Part shown: piece after piece, positions 34,904 through 46,913 of the stretch | How the letters are laid out: every line of letters begins with the position of its first letter | Position numbering within the stretch: the stretch's first letter is position 1 | Source: Arctopsyche grandis | Taxonomy: Eukaryota > Arthropoda > Insecta > Trichoptera > Hydropsychidae | Assembly (NCBI RefSeq): GCF_051622035.1 | Contig: NC_135360.1 | Span: 5,394,001-5,458,000, forward strand | Reading direction: 5' to 3' | Length of the DNA: 64,000 nucleotides | Made by a program: the position numbers and the translations under genes | The notes under the pieces: model-generated | What the model was told of the DNA's origin: nothing | The model's database searches: none | What the model saw: only the letters and a program-made list of their open reading frames with translations

Positions 34904-35309
34904 GAGTCTACCTCACAGCACCGAAAGTCAAAAGATCGAAAAAGCAAATATCAGAAGGCAAAGATCGAAAATCGAAAGATCTTAAGTCGAAAAATCCAAA
35001 AAAAGGGTGCATGGTAAACGGTACTATGTATATACATATAATATATATATCAGTGGCATGTGGTGAAATTATCTCTCTTTTTGTCATACAGCCTTGTTTA
35101 ATGTGCGCGCGCAGGATACGGGAGGAAAAGCCTGTTTCTCTTGTTCCTGTTGTATCCTGCACGCGCAAATTAAGTGAGGATGTACGACGGAGGGGGAGAG
35201 ACTTTTACCGCACGCCACTGATATATATGTATACTAACCGTTTTTCATATGTATGCATGATAAACGAAAATTTTCGATTTTTTAAGATTCGGTGCGGTGG
35301 CGGTCACCC
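34904..35309. mobile_element. Insertion downstream of PRPF3, absent from the duplicated copy
   Basis: The flanks are AGTATTTAG (34895-34903) and AGTATTTGG (35310-35318), a 9-bp near-duplication. In the paralogous flank near 46150 the sequence runs straight through AGTATTTAGATAGGGCCG with no insert. The interior contains half of palindrome family P and a nested piece bounded by CAGTGGCATG and CGCCACTG. Confidence 0.75.
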
Positions 35310-35318
35310 AGTATTTGG

Positions 35319-36026
35319 ATAGGGCCGTCGCCCAATCGCTAAAATCTCGTATCATTGGTATGTAATAAATGGTTCTTGTCTGCGTTACAGTTCTACTTTC
35401 ACATTTTAGAGGAAATCAGTTTAACACTAACTGTCTTTGAAGCAAATGGGTGTTGTCGTATTAAAAATTATCTCCCGTGGAGAGTTAAATGGTGTATATG
35501 TTACAGTAATTGCGATGATTGAGTAAATGTATACTTTTGGTAGGCTGATAAGTAAATGCATTCACAAGCAATGTAATGGTAGACGTGTGCTTTCACATCG
35601 GATGTGGTAAAAGTGTGCACGAACGAAAACGTATGATTCTAAATGAACGATTTTACTTCTCAACCTAAACTAGTAGATAGAAAAACATCCCCGTTTTCAG
35701 ACCTTTGTCCGAAAAGTTCGGTGATTGAGTCCAAATTTTTCACGCATTAGGGCGAAAACACACTGTGTGGTATAGGATGTCATGTGTCCTTGGCTTCCCG
35801 CTGTGACTGTAGACAGTGGGAGTTCCTCAAACCAAATTCGGGTGTAGTTGCACGTGCAGAATGCATAATTTCGGGAGGTCGCACGTGTATGCATATCCAT
35901 ATGCATATACGTGCATAAGAAATGTAAGTTTCTCCTACATTTCTTCAAATATGGAATTCGCCGTTATCGATCACTGTCAAGCACGGATAAAATATCACCG
36001 AAAACACTCCAGGGGGTGATTTTTGG
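35319..36026. repeat. Downstream flank of PRPF3, duplicated at 46157-46700
   Basis: The shared blocks include AAATTATCTCCCG, GTTACAGTAATTG, GAGTAAATGTATACTTTTGG and GTATGATTCTAAATGAACG, in the same order and strand. No gene was seen. Confidence 0.8.
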
Positions 36027-36034
36027 GACTATGT

Positions 36035-36241
36035 CAGTAGCGGCTCATAGTGGGGGGCTGCAGAGATTAATCAGGCTGTAGTAGCTCGTTAACCGAACCG
36101 GTGATCGAATGAAAACAAAAATAACATGCATATGTACTATACTGGGAGGTCTGCAGCCCACGTGGACGATAAAAATAGCATGTGTTTGTACTGTACTGGG
36201 AGGGCTGCAGCCTCGCGGCCCATATGGACGAGCCGCCACTG
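36035..36241. mobile_element. hAT-type MITE, CAGTGGCGG family
   Basis: The ends are CAGTAGCGGCTC and GAGCCGCCACTG. The flanks GACTATGT and GACTGTGT agree at seven of eight bases. Confidence 0.75.
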
Positions 36242-36352
36242 GACTGTGTACCATGTATATAGGCTAGGGGTGCTGCGTTCTTTTCGCATAGTTTAAAAAA
36301 ACAAGTACCACGTCCCACTCTTTACGCCCTTACAATGCAAAATATGATTCTA

Positions 36353-37568
36353 GGACATTTCATCGCAAGGCATTAAATTGCGGACAACTTCATCGCATGA
36401 GCATTTCATCACACGACCATTTCATCGTGTGAGTTCTCTCACCGTTATTCAAATATTTGAAGCAATGTTCTGTATAAGTTACTATTAAAAAAAAAAATTG
36501 AAAACTGTAACGAACGATTTTACGCGCGTTATCTGATCTCGCGGTGGGTGATGCAGAGGGCGGATAAGTCGTTCTTCTTCCAAGGGTCGGGTTATATGGA
36601 AACGTGAACTAACCTTGGGATACAGTTTATATATAGTCGGGGAGGTTCCTGACTGCAAATCGTCTCGTTGATAACAGCTTCCTCGTGGTTGGGAGCTGGC
36701 TCTGCGGTCCTCTCACGGCTGATGTTTCTCCGGAAACGGCGTGAGGAATACAGGGGACGTTGTGCTGGAACTCAGGGGAGGGAGTGATGCTGCACTCGAC
36801 CTCACAGCGGTTCTTCAGCAAGATGGCAGATCTCTGGGCCCCGTCTCCCCGTGGAGACGTGCACAGGAGAGATCTTTCCCGGATGACGGCTGGCGGTAGA
36901 GAGACTCGCTCTCGATGCGCTCGAGAAGAGCACGGTGTTGGCGCGGTTAAGTCACTGGTGCCACCCTAAATATTACTACCGCTACCAACTGATGGGACAC
37001 TCGGGAGAACGTCGCGTTACAAAACTCAAATTTTCTTTTATCAATAAGTTTAAAACAAACAAATTTAAATTAAATTAAAATAGAAGTATGTATTAAAATT
37101 AGCTCCCCAGCTAAAACTATATAAATAAACTAGCTGAACCCGGCATGCGTTGCAATGCCACAATAACGCGTGCAATTCCCGTTCCCGTTCTCGTTTCATA
37201 GATATATTTGTTGACGTGAGCCATCCGCTGTGTGTTTGTGGTACAGCCCTGAATGGTCAGTACATTCGAATGCCAGGTAGGCGTGGCGCGATTATTATCA
37301 CACTCACGGCGTGATGCGTTGAAGGCGGGATAGCTTTACTTTCGCGTCAGTAAAATCATAATTACGAATATTATTATTAAAGAGGTTTTTTTTTCACAGT
37401 AATCTTCCCGGACATGCATACAACAAATACTGAAAGTTCCATCGTAATCGATTTAGTGGTTAAAAACAGAATAAATCAGAATACTTTGTTTGAAATGTTT
37501 AAAAAATATTTGCATGAAATCTGTCAGCGAGTTGTTCTCACGATGAAATGATCGTCCGATGAAATGTC
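36353..37568. mobile_element. Inverted-repeat element (GGACATTTCATCG ends) with nested LTR
   Basis: The left end is GGACATTTCATCGCA and the right end, inverted, is CCAGACATTTCATCGGACG. Repeats of CATTTCATCR near 36360-36430 are typical of this type. It contains the solo LTR 36506-37021 and a repeat at 37128-37470. The PRPF3 duplicate lacks the whole block. Confidence 0.55.
36506..37021. mobile_element. Solo LTR, 516 bp, TSD AAAC
   Basis: It begins TGTAACGAACG, ends CGCGTTACA, and AAAC lies on both sides. It is GC-richer than its surroundings. No coding sequence of the parent element is in the window. Confidence 0.7.
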
Positions 37569-38141
37569 TGGACACGCAAAATATGCTTCTACTCAGGTGT
37601 GTTAGCAAATGTATGCATTGTCTATTGGCTGAATACATATAGAGGAATACTAGACAATTTTTTCATTTAACGGTTAATTCCACCAAAATCTCACAAATGT
37701 GTGCATTGACTAGTAAGTGTATACATTTACTAAATTTTATGCTTTTGCTGCGATATGATGAATTTCGGAGACTATCGAAAGCTCGATATTGAGCCACGTA
37801 CATGTAAATATTATAAAAATTTCACGCCAAGTGTACGATACTGTTGTCTACATAAACTGTCTTATACAACATGAAGGCATAGCTAGTCGTCGTGAAACGG
37901 TTAGTATGGTTTAATAATTATTCTTATTCTTTAAAATTAATACTCACAATATCTTGAATTACATTTAAATACCTCCTGATTATTTAATTACTTGCGTATG
38001 TTACACAATGAATAAATCTTAAAAAGTATTTGGTTTTTTTCTTGTTTTCATGGTCACAATTTAGTGTGTTTTTGTGCACAAAGTCGTTTCACACAAATAT
38101 CTAAACGAATTATAAGATAGACGAGCACTGCTATTTGAAAT

Positions 38142-38347
38142 GGTTCGTTGATTATTCCGCACGAAATGAACTCGCACACGTCACTAAAATCTCGATCACG
38201 GAATATTTGGCACCCGAAAATTTCGCCCATCGAGAGTCACCCACGCGAACTATCATACTAAAGAGAACTCGAGTGCCAGATATTCCGTATTTTCGTGGCA
38301 ACGATTGTCATGTGCACGATCGCAATGTGCGAAATTATCCGTTTACC
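38142..38347. mobile_element. MITE with 9-bp TSD ATTTGAAAT (Mutator-like)
   Basis: The ends are GGTTCGTTGATTATTCCGC and, inverted, GGTAAACGGATAATTTCG. ATTTGAAAT lies on both sides. The paralogous site near 51024 has a single ATTTGAAAT followed by GCCAGTGGAGCTC, that is, an empty site. Confidence 0.85.
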
Positions 38348-38645
38348 ATTTGAAATGCCAGTGGAGCTCGCTAGCCGACAATCATAGTAGAATCCTCAGT
38401 CGCTTTACACTCAGTGAAGACGGATTTGTATAGCGATATTATTCATCACCTAATTGTTAGGATTACCGACATCTAAGCCCTTAAACAATATGTTTTTGAT
38501 TTTAATGTTACATATATAAAAGAACCAATCGTCTTTCCTGAAAAAAAATCAATGGCAAGTATCCACATACTGATATGGAACCTGTGGGTCACAAGCTAAA
38601 AATTAAAGTTCTGTATTTTGTCATTTATGCATGTACAGCCATGGT

Positions 38646-40613
38646 GGCCGTCACTGCATCGAAAGTGACTTGAACGAAAGTCGAAAGATCGAAATTTTTT
38701 TCGCGATTTTTATGACGATGGGTGAAATAGTCCGTTTACCATGCATACATATGAAGAGCGGGTAGTATATACATATATAGTGAAAAGGTCGAAAAAGCAA
38801 ATATCGGAAGGCAAAGATCGAAAATCGAAAGATAGTAAGTCGAAAGATCCAAAAAAAGGGTGCATGGTAAACGGTACTATGTATATATAATATATATCAG
38901 TGGCATGCGCTGAAATTATCTCTTTTTTTGTCATACAGCCTTGTTTAATGTGCGCACGTAGGATACGGGAGGAAAAGCCTGTTCCTCTTGTATCCTGCTC
39001 GCGCAAATTAAGTGAGGATGTACGACGGGGGGAGAGAGAGTTTTTCATATGTATTGTTATGTGGTAGGATCTTACAACCTATGTATATACTTATGTATAA
39101 TACCCTTTAACCTTAAGTTTGAACATCTGTTTCATTTTTAACTACTTATGATGTTATCTCTTAAAGTTATCCCTCATTATTTATGAGACTTTCAATATCT
39201 TTATTGCTTCCACACTGTACAATCAACTATTCTGTTCAATCCTATCTACTTAACTTTTATCTATTATAATTTATGCGAGTTTCTAACACGATTGTTATAA
39301 GACGACACAGTTAATGACCTGTTGAAAGCCAAAGTATTTTAATAATCTTTATTGCTATGGCTGCATTTTGTCCCACGATACGTGTAAACCCTAAAATATT
39401 ATTATCATTATTTATCTCTATGATAAATTGTGTTTCTACTCAACAATGTCTCGATACTCTCAAAGGATACATAAATCAAATATTAAAACTGTCTTACACA
39501 CGGATGTTGCTCTGTATCTTAATCACTTTGTTATTTACCAACATTCTGTGATTGGTTAAAACTTATCATTCTTTTGTGTATAAATGCTCATGTTAGATCT
39601 ATTGAACCTCACTTGCGATTAAACTGCCTTACTAGTAACTTGTGATTTAACTGTGTTACTACATAGTTACTTGCGATCAAACACTCTAACTGATCACTTG
39701 CGATCAAACAGTCTTGTGATCAAACAGTCTCACAAGGCACTTGTGATTAAACTGCCTAACTAGCACTTCGAGACTAGTAACTTGTAATACAAACTTGTAC
39801 ATTAATCTCGTTTATATTTACTGCTAATTAAGGAATATAATCATTTGACAAAATCTGTGACTATAATATTCTACACCATCTCCTACTTGTCCCCGTAACA
39901 GTATGCATGGTAAACGAACATTTTCGACTTTTATACTGTAGGCATATAGTACAACTCATGCTATATGATCTCATCAGGCTACTGCGACACATATCCAGAA
40001 AAGTCGTAAAACGATAAAACCGCACGTGTCCCTCGATTGCCTCATAAAGAGATCGGTGCACCGTGGGCACGGCGCACAACCCCATTACCCCACGGACCAC
40101 GTCCTGGCACTGAACCCATAAAACCACGAACAAAAACCACACATGTACTGAGCACGCGCCTCGAATATAGGTCAACCCGTGTCTCCACAGTACCCGGAGA
40201 ACAAAGCTTCTGCGCTCAACACGTGTCACAAGTACACGTGCCCGAAACCAGGTCATTGCACGTCTCAAGAACAAAGACACGACACGTGTCCTGGAAATGT
40301 ATATAAAGCAACGCAGCAACTCCAAACAGCAGAGTGAGCCTCTAGAGTTCAACTAGATCACATCTCCGAAGAAACCTCTTCGTACATACAATAACATTGT
40401 ACCAATTGAACGAAAATAAACAATCCTCTTTCAAACTCAACTGAATTTCCATAGGCCGGGAAACGGTCGAAACCTTTCACCCGTCCTATAATACTGTCGA
40501 CTATTTTACGGTCACCCACATATATAGTACCGTTTACCATGTATACACTATTTTCAATCTTTCGACTTTCGATCTGTTGACTTTAGTTCAAGTCACTTTT
40601 GATACAGTGACCC
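38646..40613. mobile_element. 2-kb element with about 50-bp inverted ends, LTR-like insert
   Basis: The left end CGTCACTGCATCGAAAGTGA matches the reverse complement of the right end (GTCACTGTATCAAAAGTGAC) and continues into GACTTGAAC. Inside are a half copy of palindrome P (about 38785-39030) and an LTR-like stretch (about 40000-40490) with TATATAA and AATAAA boxes. No intact frame was seen. Confidence 0.5.
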
Positions 40614-41097
40614 AGACTCGTATAACCAGCAGTAAATCTCAATGGTTGCGTCAATGCTTACCACTGAGAGGTTCACGAGTTCAAGCACTGTATTTCTACA
40701 AGTATTTTTCTGTAGAAATGCTGGTCAGATTTGGATATATGTACGTATGTGACTCATAATTTATCTGATTTCATTGATCAAATGGTTCCTCATCAAATTG
40801 GTAAAACTTATCATACCTACTATTTGAATATGAACAAAATTTATATTTGTACAAGAGGTAACCATAATGGCATAATGGGAAAAAGATAAATTTATTATTA
40901 CATGTTTATCTCGCAAAATACTGATTGCTCACATAGCAAAATCAAATTAGATTAGCGTGTAAAATAAAACATCTCATATTTTTACATCCTATAGATATTG
41001 TTTCTGAATTGTACGTTAAGTCAACTGCTAGTAGAGAGGTGGAAGACTTCTGCGTTTTCATCAGCAGCAACGTCGTGCCTATCAAATGGGTATTTAT

Positions 41098-41335
41098 CAT
41101 TGATGTATAATACACTAGATGGGCCCAGACGTGTTATTTTGGTCGGAGATCTTGTCTTCACTAACTGAGGGGTGCGGGTGGTTTAACTACCGGGGAAGTT
41201 GGGTTTTTTCCCCTACGACGCAGCGGTACCTACCTAACTACTAAGAGAAACTATGCATGCCCCATGTATTTTGCATGCGCCAAAAGGGAGACAAGTATAA
41301 CACGTGAGGGCGGATCTAGTGTATTATACATCAAT
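41098..41335. mobile_element. MITE with 9-bp TSD GGTATTTAT in the PRPF3 pseudogene
   Basis: The ends are ATTGATGTATAATACACTAG in inverted orientation. GGTATTTAT lies on both flanks. A relative in reverse orientation lies at about 57884-58283. Confidence 0.85.
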
Positions 41336-41442
41336 GGTATTTATGTATGTATAATTTTCTCATTCATTTTCAGTATATTTACAGTTTTTAGACAAATTTG
41401 TACGTACAATTTTTCCACATATTAACTGGATGGCTGCTTTAA

Positions 41443-42389
41443 CCCTTTGGCTGCTACGAGGTTTTTCAATGTCCAAGCGAAAAATGCTAACATTTGTAAT
41501 TATTTTGAAAAAAAAAAAATATAATATTTTTTTTTACATACTTACTTCGCCGAACACTCGTAATTTTTATAATACTTTATATACATTTTTAAGAAGCAGT
41601 CGTGGACTCGTGCTCTCTCTTTCTGTCTTGCTTTTACATGCGTGCGTGCGAAAGAGATACCTACATATATACACTAAATAAGTTTTGACGATTGTTTTCC
41701 GAGGCTTTATTCTTTTCAATAATCTATTTTTAGATATCGATGTATCCTTACAACATGCGATATATTCGAAACAGGTAGCGGTCTCTCTCTCTTTCTTTCT
41801 TGGTTTTAATTGTGTACGTATGAGCGAGACACACAAGGATGCGAAGTTTCTAATAATCAAATAATTTTTCAACATGTATCATAAACATTTTGTATGCATT
41901 TCAGTTGCATTTGATTGATTGCATGAATTCGTGACGTCTCGTGACCTATATAATTGAAAGCGGATTTCTATTGTTTTTTGCCATTTATTTTAACTCTGCA
42001 AAATGATATCGGACAGTGAAAGTGATGAAAGCGAAATAATAGCTCCTCGCCGAGGAACTCGACAAATCAGCAGCTCTACTGATTCTGAAAATGAATTTAT
42101 CGATAATAATCAATTCCCAAGTAATAACTCCTTATATGACATTGACAACGAACCCGAAATTTACTTTGATGATGAACCCGAAATTGAAGAGCTTTTATTT
42201 AAAAAATTGATAAATATTTATAAAGCTTGGTTGAAAAATAAATATAAAAAAAATGTTTCGTGCCACTGATGCGCTGGTGGCTCAAAGAAAGTATTGAAAT
42301 ACGACAATTAATGACGTCAACAACGATCGTCGTAGCAATCTTCGCCGATTTCAAAACAACGATTTATCGTTGTTGTAGCAGTCAAAGGG
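41443..42389 (+). mobile_element. piggyBac derivative, TTAA target, with transposase N-terminus
   Basis: The inverted ends are CCCTTTGGCTGCTAC and CCCTTTGACTGCTAC, with TTAA on both sides (41439-41442 and 42390-42393). Removing it restores a sequence found uninterrupted at about 52141-52175, a paralogous empty site. Confidence 0.88.
42003..42269 (+). pseudogene. piggyBac transposase N-terminal fragment
   Basis: The 88-residue frame starts MISDSESDESEI and is strongly acidic (many Asp/Glu/Ser), like the disordered N-terminus of piggyBac transposases. It ends before any catalytic motif, and about 110 bp remain to the element's right end. The element is internally deleted and non-autonomous. 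A hairpin of CGACAACG-like repeats lies near 42305-42375. Confidence 0.65.
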
Positions 42390-42393
42390 TTAA

Positions 42394-42696
42394 ACGCAAT
42401 TCTCGACTTCACGAATGATAGATTGCACATCAGATGACGAGTAACCTTTCGATGTGCACAGATGCAATTATTAAAATGGCAATTATTAAAATTGAGTTGG
42501 ATCTTTCTGGCGAGTTTAATAAGGCAAAATTCGGAACTAAAGTATCAGAAGCACAGAACGTATACAGGGTAGGTATATCGGGACTTCGGGTAGATTTCAC
42601 TTAGTGTAAGTGCGAGCAGTGCGCACGCATAAGGTACACGTGTCGTTAATCTGTGGTTCAGTCTGTCTGGCGCTTGTCGATCGTTTGCACCGCATC
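42394..42696. repeat. Repeat F, partial (also at 52153-52445)
   Basis: About 290 bp are nearly identical to 52153-52445 (for example GATAGATTGCACATCAGATG). This is the part of an inverted-repeat element on the right of the piggyBac insertion; its left part is at 41423-41438. Confidence 0.85.
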
Positions 42697-43045
42697 GCAT
42701 TTGAAAATAAGATCCTGAGAAAGGCTCAACTCCTGCCTTTTTATTCCAAATGAACGTATCAATCTATTTGAAGACACAAAATTGAAAATTATTGTTATGT
42801 GTTTGTTTCTGGATATGATATTTATTCGAAGCTATCGCTAGGAAGTTCAAAATGAAAAGTATGTCGTAAACCCATTCTGTACATAGGCGTGGTAGCCTGG
42901 GGCGCCAACTTCGGAAGGGGCGCCAAAAACCAAAATAAAAACGTAATAATACTTCCAAAACATTGCCATAAATGTGAAATAATGAGCATTTACAGCTCTA
43001 AATTTACATTGAACGATCTTCTGGTAATCCGTACATAGTAGATAT

Positions 43046-43361
43046 TGTTGCGTGGACGTGAAGAGGGGGCTTCCAGAATCGGAGAGAAAGACGCAGGAGA
43101 GTTGTAGAAGTCGTTTATTGGTCTGCTCTCGTTGGCGCTCCAGGTAGGAATGGTTTCCAAGCCGAGAGCGCCCCATATTTATACCCGTTGGGCGCAACAC
43201 ACATACATACACATGTAATAACTATTGGTCGATGAGTTAGGCGATCCTATTGGCCGTTACATACGGCTTATTCATTCGGCGAGGACATTTTGGCGCGAAC
43301 GAGAGATCGGGTGATTAGCGCTCGTAAGCCATCGGTCCACCCACCTAATCTCTACGTTACA
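43046..43361. mobile_element. Solo LTR, 316 bp, TSD ATAT
   Basis: It begins TGTTGCGTGGACG, ends TACGTTACA, and ATAT lies on both flanks. The first about 60 bp recur truncated at 56576-56630. Confidence 0.75.
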
Positions 43362-43590
43362 ATATTAATAAACGTACTTTTGTTCTGAACTTCGTTCACC
43401 TTGAAATCGAGACTCACGACAAAAACAACGACATATGTACCATCAGTCACCCGCGCATACGCAAATAAATTATTTCAATACTTCAGTCGTAATTGATCTG
43501 CACTCACGATCGCAGGTCTAGTTGCGACAGCGATAACGAAGCGAAAATCAAGGTATGGATATTTTTTTGGTATTCGGAAAATTTATTTAG

Positions 43591-44150
43591 CCTTTTGAAT
43601 GCTGGCCAAGGCCGATCGGCGTTTTGCCAACAAGTCCACGGGCTTGACATACGCCGATAGGCGTTGTACTTTCAGCATGTACAAAGTAAAGAAGAATACT
43701 ACCTGCTAAGTCTTTCCAGGTAGCATTGAAAAAAAAATGCATTGAACATGGGTTGTGTAATCCATGTCAATGTTTACATATAACGACTGGTTTACACCGG
43801 AACTTATGAATTTATAACCATAGCAGAATTTCCCGGTGGAAATCCCTAACTGCCGAGTATTTTAGATTGTGGCTTGGCATTTAGATTGTGAGCATTACAT
43901 TTTAACAACAATGAAGAAGATGGAACTAGTTTTGGAATAATACATTCATTAATAGACTTCTTTTGTTTATTTTATAATGTTGCAAGATATATTAGAGAGT
44001 CTAAACACACCTTTACAAAACCCGAAATCCTCGACGGTAGTTATCTAGGGTTTGTTTGGATTAGCTACAATTTTTATACCTGATTTCTATTGGATTTCTA
44101 AATAATTCTAGTGGCGGGCTTTCAACAGAAAAAACGTCAGCACTCAAAGG
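43591..44150 (-). mobile_element. TTAA-type MITE, family B, reversed copy
   Basis: The ends CCTTTTGAATGCTGGCC and CGTCAGCACTCAAAGG match 51376-51947 in reverse. The flanking TTAA has decayed (TTAG on the left, TGAT on the right). Confidence 0.7.
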
Positions 44151-44349
44151 TGATTGTTGTCTGGAATCGTATGTGCAAGTTACGTACATAGAGACTTGGA
44201 AAATATGCGCCCATATATCTCTGATATCATATATCATATTATATTATATATCAGCGCCCATATATCATATATCTCGCGCCCACGCCCCACACACATCTCT
44301 TTCTGTGACCGTTAGCAACGCGAGATTTTTTATACTGTTGATATAGTAA

Positions 44350-44640
44350 TAGTAATCTAAATAATTTTAGCATCAGTCGCATTTGATGCTTGGTGCTCGA
44401 CGTATGTCCGATAAAAACGTCTCTGTTTGTTTATATTACTCGCAAGATGGGCAAGCATCGGTAAAAATTGCACAATACATTCAAAAACACACAATAAACA
44501 ACATGGGATACATTTTTATAAGTAAATTGATCCGATTGTATTCCGTGCGATGTAGAGTATTTGTAGAGACGTACCGCGGAAAATTGACAACAATTATTTA
44601 TTCGTAAGGGCCCCTCTATTATTATTACATCTCTCTGGTG
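44350..44640 (+). repeat. Interspersed repeat with a conserved short open frame (copy 2)
   Basis: The frame 44383-44607 (LGARRMSDKNVSVCLYYSQ...) is the counterpart of the minus-strand frame at 20207-19947. It keeps reading for about 60 codons with mostly conservative changes. Function unknown. Confidence 0.55.
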
Positions 44641-44799
44641 TTGGCAAATTGAGTTACTAAATAAAATAAAATAAAAGTAATGTTTCGATCCACACGCGGT
44701 CGAATTTTTTGCAAATACCTCTTAAATATATTTAATTTAATATTTATATTTAATTGTTTAATATGAAAAAAAGGGGTATAAACTACCTACCTACCTACA

Positions 44800-45085
44800 T
44801 ATCTATATATGTATATAAAAATGAATGTCTGTGTGTGTGTATCGAATAGGCTCCTAAACCACTGAACCGATTGCGATGGAACTTTCCGGATTTGTTGTAT
44901 GCATGTCCGGAAAGATTACTGTGAAAAAAAAACGGGAATGAGTGTCATTGCAACGCAATAATTTCAAATGTGTTCGCTGCCTGCGTTTTTCCGACAAATG
45001 GGAACGGAAGCGAGAATGGGAACGGGAACGGGAATTGCATGCGTTATTATGGCATTACAACTCATGCCGGGTTCAGCTATAAACA
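44800..45085 (+). repeat. Interspersed repeat ending ATGCCGGGTTCAGCT (copy 2)
   Basis: It carries ACCGATTGCGATGGAACTTT and ends CATGCCGGGTTCAGCTATA. The 56020-56310 copy is its reverse complement. Confidence 0.65.
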
Positions 45086-45089
45086 ATAT

Positions 45090-45890
45090 TAAACCCCTAG
45101 TAGAAAACTTAATTAATTAATTAAATAAATTTTCAATAGATGGCGGTAAACGCTCAGAGACTTACCGCCGTCTATTTGCCTAGAGGAAACATTGGTAGCA
45201 AACAGTATACATATGTATATATAGAAGTTTTTTTCGAATACGTCTTGTTGACAGTGGTTTAGTTGTGACGTACATATATGTCGAATCGAAACGACTATTA
45301 TGGTACGACAATTTCTCAGATAGATACACAGCCTCACAGAATAGCGATATTATAAATATATATGCATGATGATTCGCCGTTTTCGTATGCAAGAATTCTT
45401 TCTTGGATTCAAAATTTTAATTAAAGGTTGATTTTTATTTAATTCTTACTATTTTTCTACATACGTAAATAATGTTTCAAATGATACTTAAGTATTCAGT
45501 ATAACTGAATATTCTGATGGCAAAAATTATATAAAAATAATCTTTCAATCTTTCACAAAGCATTTAAAAACATCACAGAAATAGTGTGTTTTTATTTAAA
45601 TATGTTTGAAATTGCAACGTATTGCATTTACTTTTTTTTTAACACATTTTTAAAATATAATATATGAAGATAATAATTTTACATTTACTAAAAAAGGATT
45701 GCGCTGAAATTTATTGGTATATCTTAAACGAAGTGAAAGATTAAAAAAAAATCTATACATATATAGGGGGGGGGGGGGTGCAAATTTAGGTTTTTGTCTG
45801 GAGCGCTAAATAACCTAGGGCCGGCCTTGTCTGTAAATGTTAAATTGAAATACGATAGATGCATTGATATTGACGCCTTCTAATATTAAT
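45090..45890. other. AT-rich remains of PRPF3-copy intron, nothing recognised
   Basis: Only short runs are present, including a G-run near 45766-45777. There are no terminal repeats or supported frames. Confidence 0.4.
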
Positions 45891-46740
45891 GCTGAGGATA
45901 ATCAAACATGACACCAAACTCGTGCTAATTAGTCTTTAAAGGAGTCACACAGCAGCTGTCGTTCGGAGAAGTTCGCTTCAAGGTGTGTCCAACGGAGGGA
46001 GCCGGCCAAGACCAAGCAGCCTATTGGACTTTCAATTCGAAGAATAGAAACGATTGAGAACTTCGTCATAATAAACGTATATACATATTTTTCTTTATCA
46101 ATTTATTTCACTACAACATTGAAATTCAATACATGTACAACAAATAGTATTTAGATAGGGCCGTCACGCAATCATAAGAATTTCGCAATCATTTGTTTGT
46201 AATAAGACGTTCTTGTGTTTGCGTTACGGTCCTATTTTCACATTTAAGGGAAATCGGTTTAACACTGGTTTGGTATGGTATGAGAAAACGGTATAGTATT
46301 ATTGAAAATTATCTCCCGGGGAGAGTTGAATGGTATTATGTTACAGTAATTGTCATAATTGAGTAAATGTATACTTTTGGCCTGATAAGTGAATGCATTA
46401 ACGAGCAATGAAATGCGAACTTGGACTGGTAGACGTGTTTTTCGCATTCGATTTGGTAAAAGTGCACGAACGAACACGTATGATTCTAAATGAACGCCTT
46501 TACTAGTAAATGTGTGCACAATGACCATGTAAATTATGAATTTAATGGCGTCGAATAGTTCTATAAGAATTCTTTCTTGACCTAAACATTCTCGTTCAGG
46601 TTTTTGTTCCAAAAATTCGGCGATTAAGTCTGAAAGCTTTTTCAATGTAAAATATGCTTCGACTCGGGTGTGATAGCTAATGTATGCATTATCTAGTTAA
46701 ATGAACATGCATATACATGCGGTCTGCTCTGTTTTACTAA

Positions 46741-46855
46741 CTTATGTGTATATGCATGTATAATGTGTGTATATGCATGTATAATGTGTGTATATGCATG
46801 TATAATGTGTGTATATGCATGCACATATAATGTGTATATGCATGTATAATGTGTG
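46741..46855. repeat. Minisatellite of about 22 bp units
   Basis: The unit ATGTGTGTATATGCATGTAT is repeated about five times, grading into a TATG/TATA-rich tract up to the Tc1 element. Apparent frames through it encode only a repetitive His-Ala-Tyr-Thr peptide. Confidence 0.85.
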
Positions 46856-46913
46856 TATGTATATGGATGTATGTATTTGTATGTGTATGTATGTATGTGT
46901 ATATGTATATATA

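Larger units (their letters stand above)
41032..46070 (+). pseudogene. Degraded second copy of PRPF3
   Basis: Three exon remnants are in order and on the same strand as the functional gene. An exon 1 piece is at about 41032-41092 (AGAGAGGTGGAAGA, then CGTCGTGCCTATCAAATGGG, with the donor). An exon 11 start is at about 42800-42865 (ATTTATTCGAAGC, then AGGAAGTTCAAA). Exon 12 is at about 45896-46030 (ATGCTGAGGATAATCAAA, then GTTCGCTTCAAGGTGTGTCC) with a deletion of about 34 bp and frame breaks. Intron 1 and the 3' flank also align. Exons 2-10 are missing. It cannot encode Prp3. Confidence 0.85.

Noticed and set aside
45890-46070. A second functional PRPF3 last exon
   Set aside because: A deletion of about 34 bp, frame breaks and loss of the terminal residues show it to be a pseudogene remnant.
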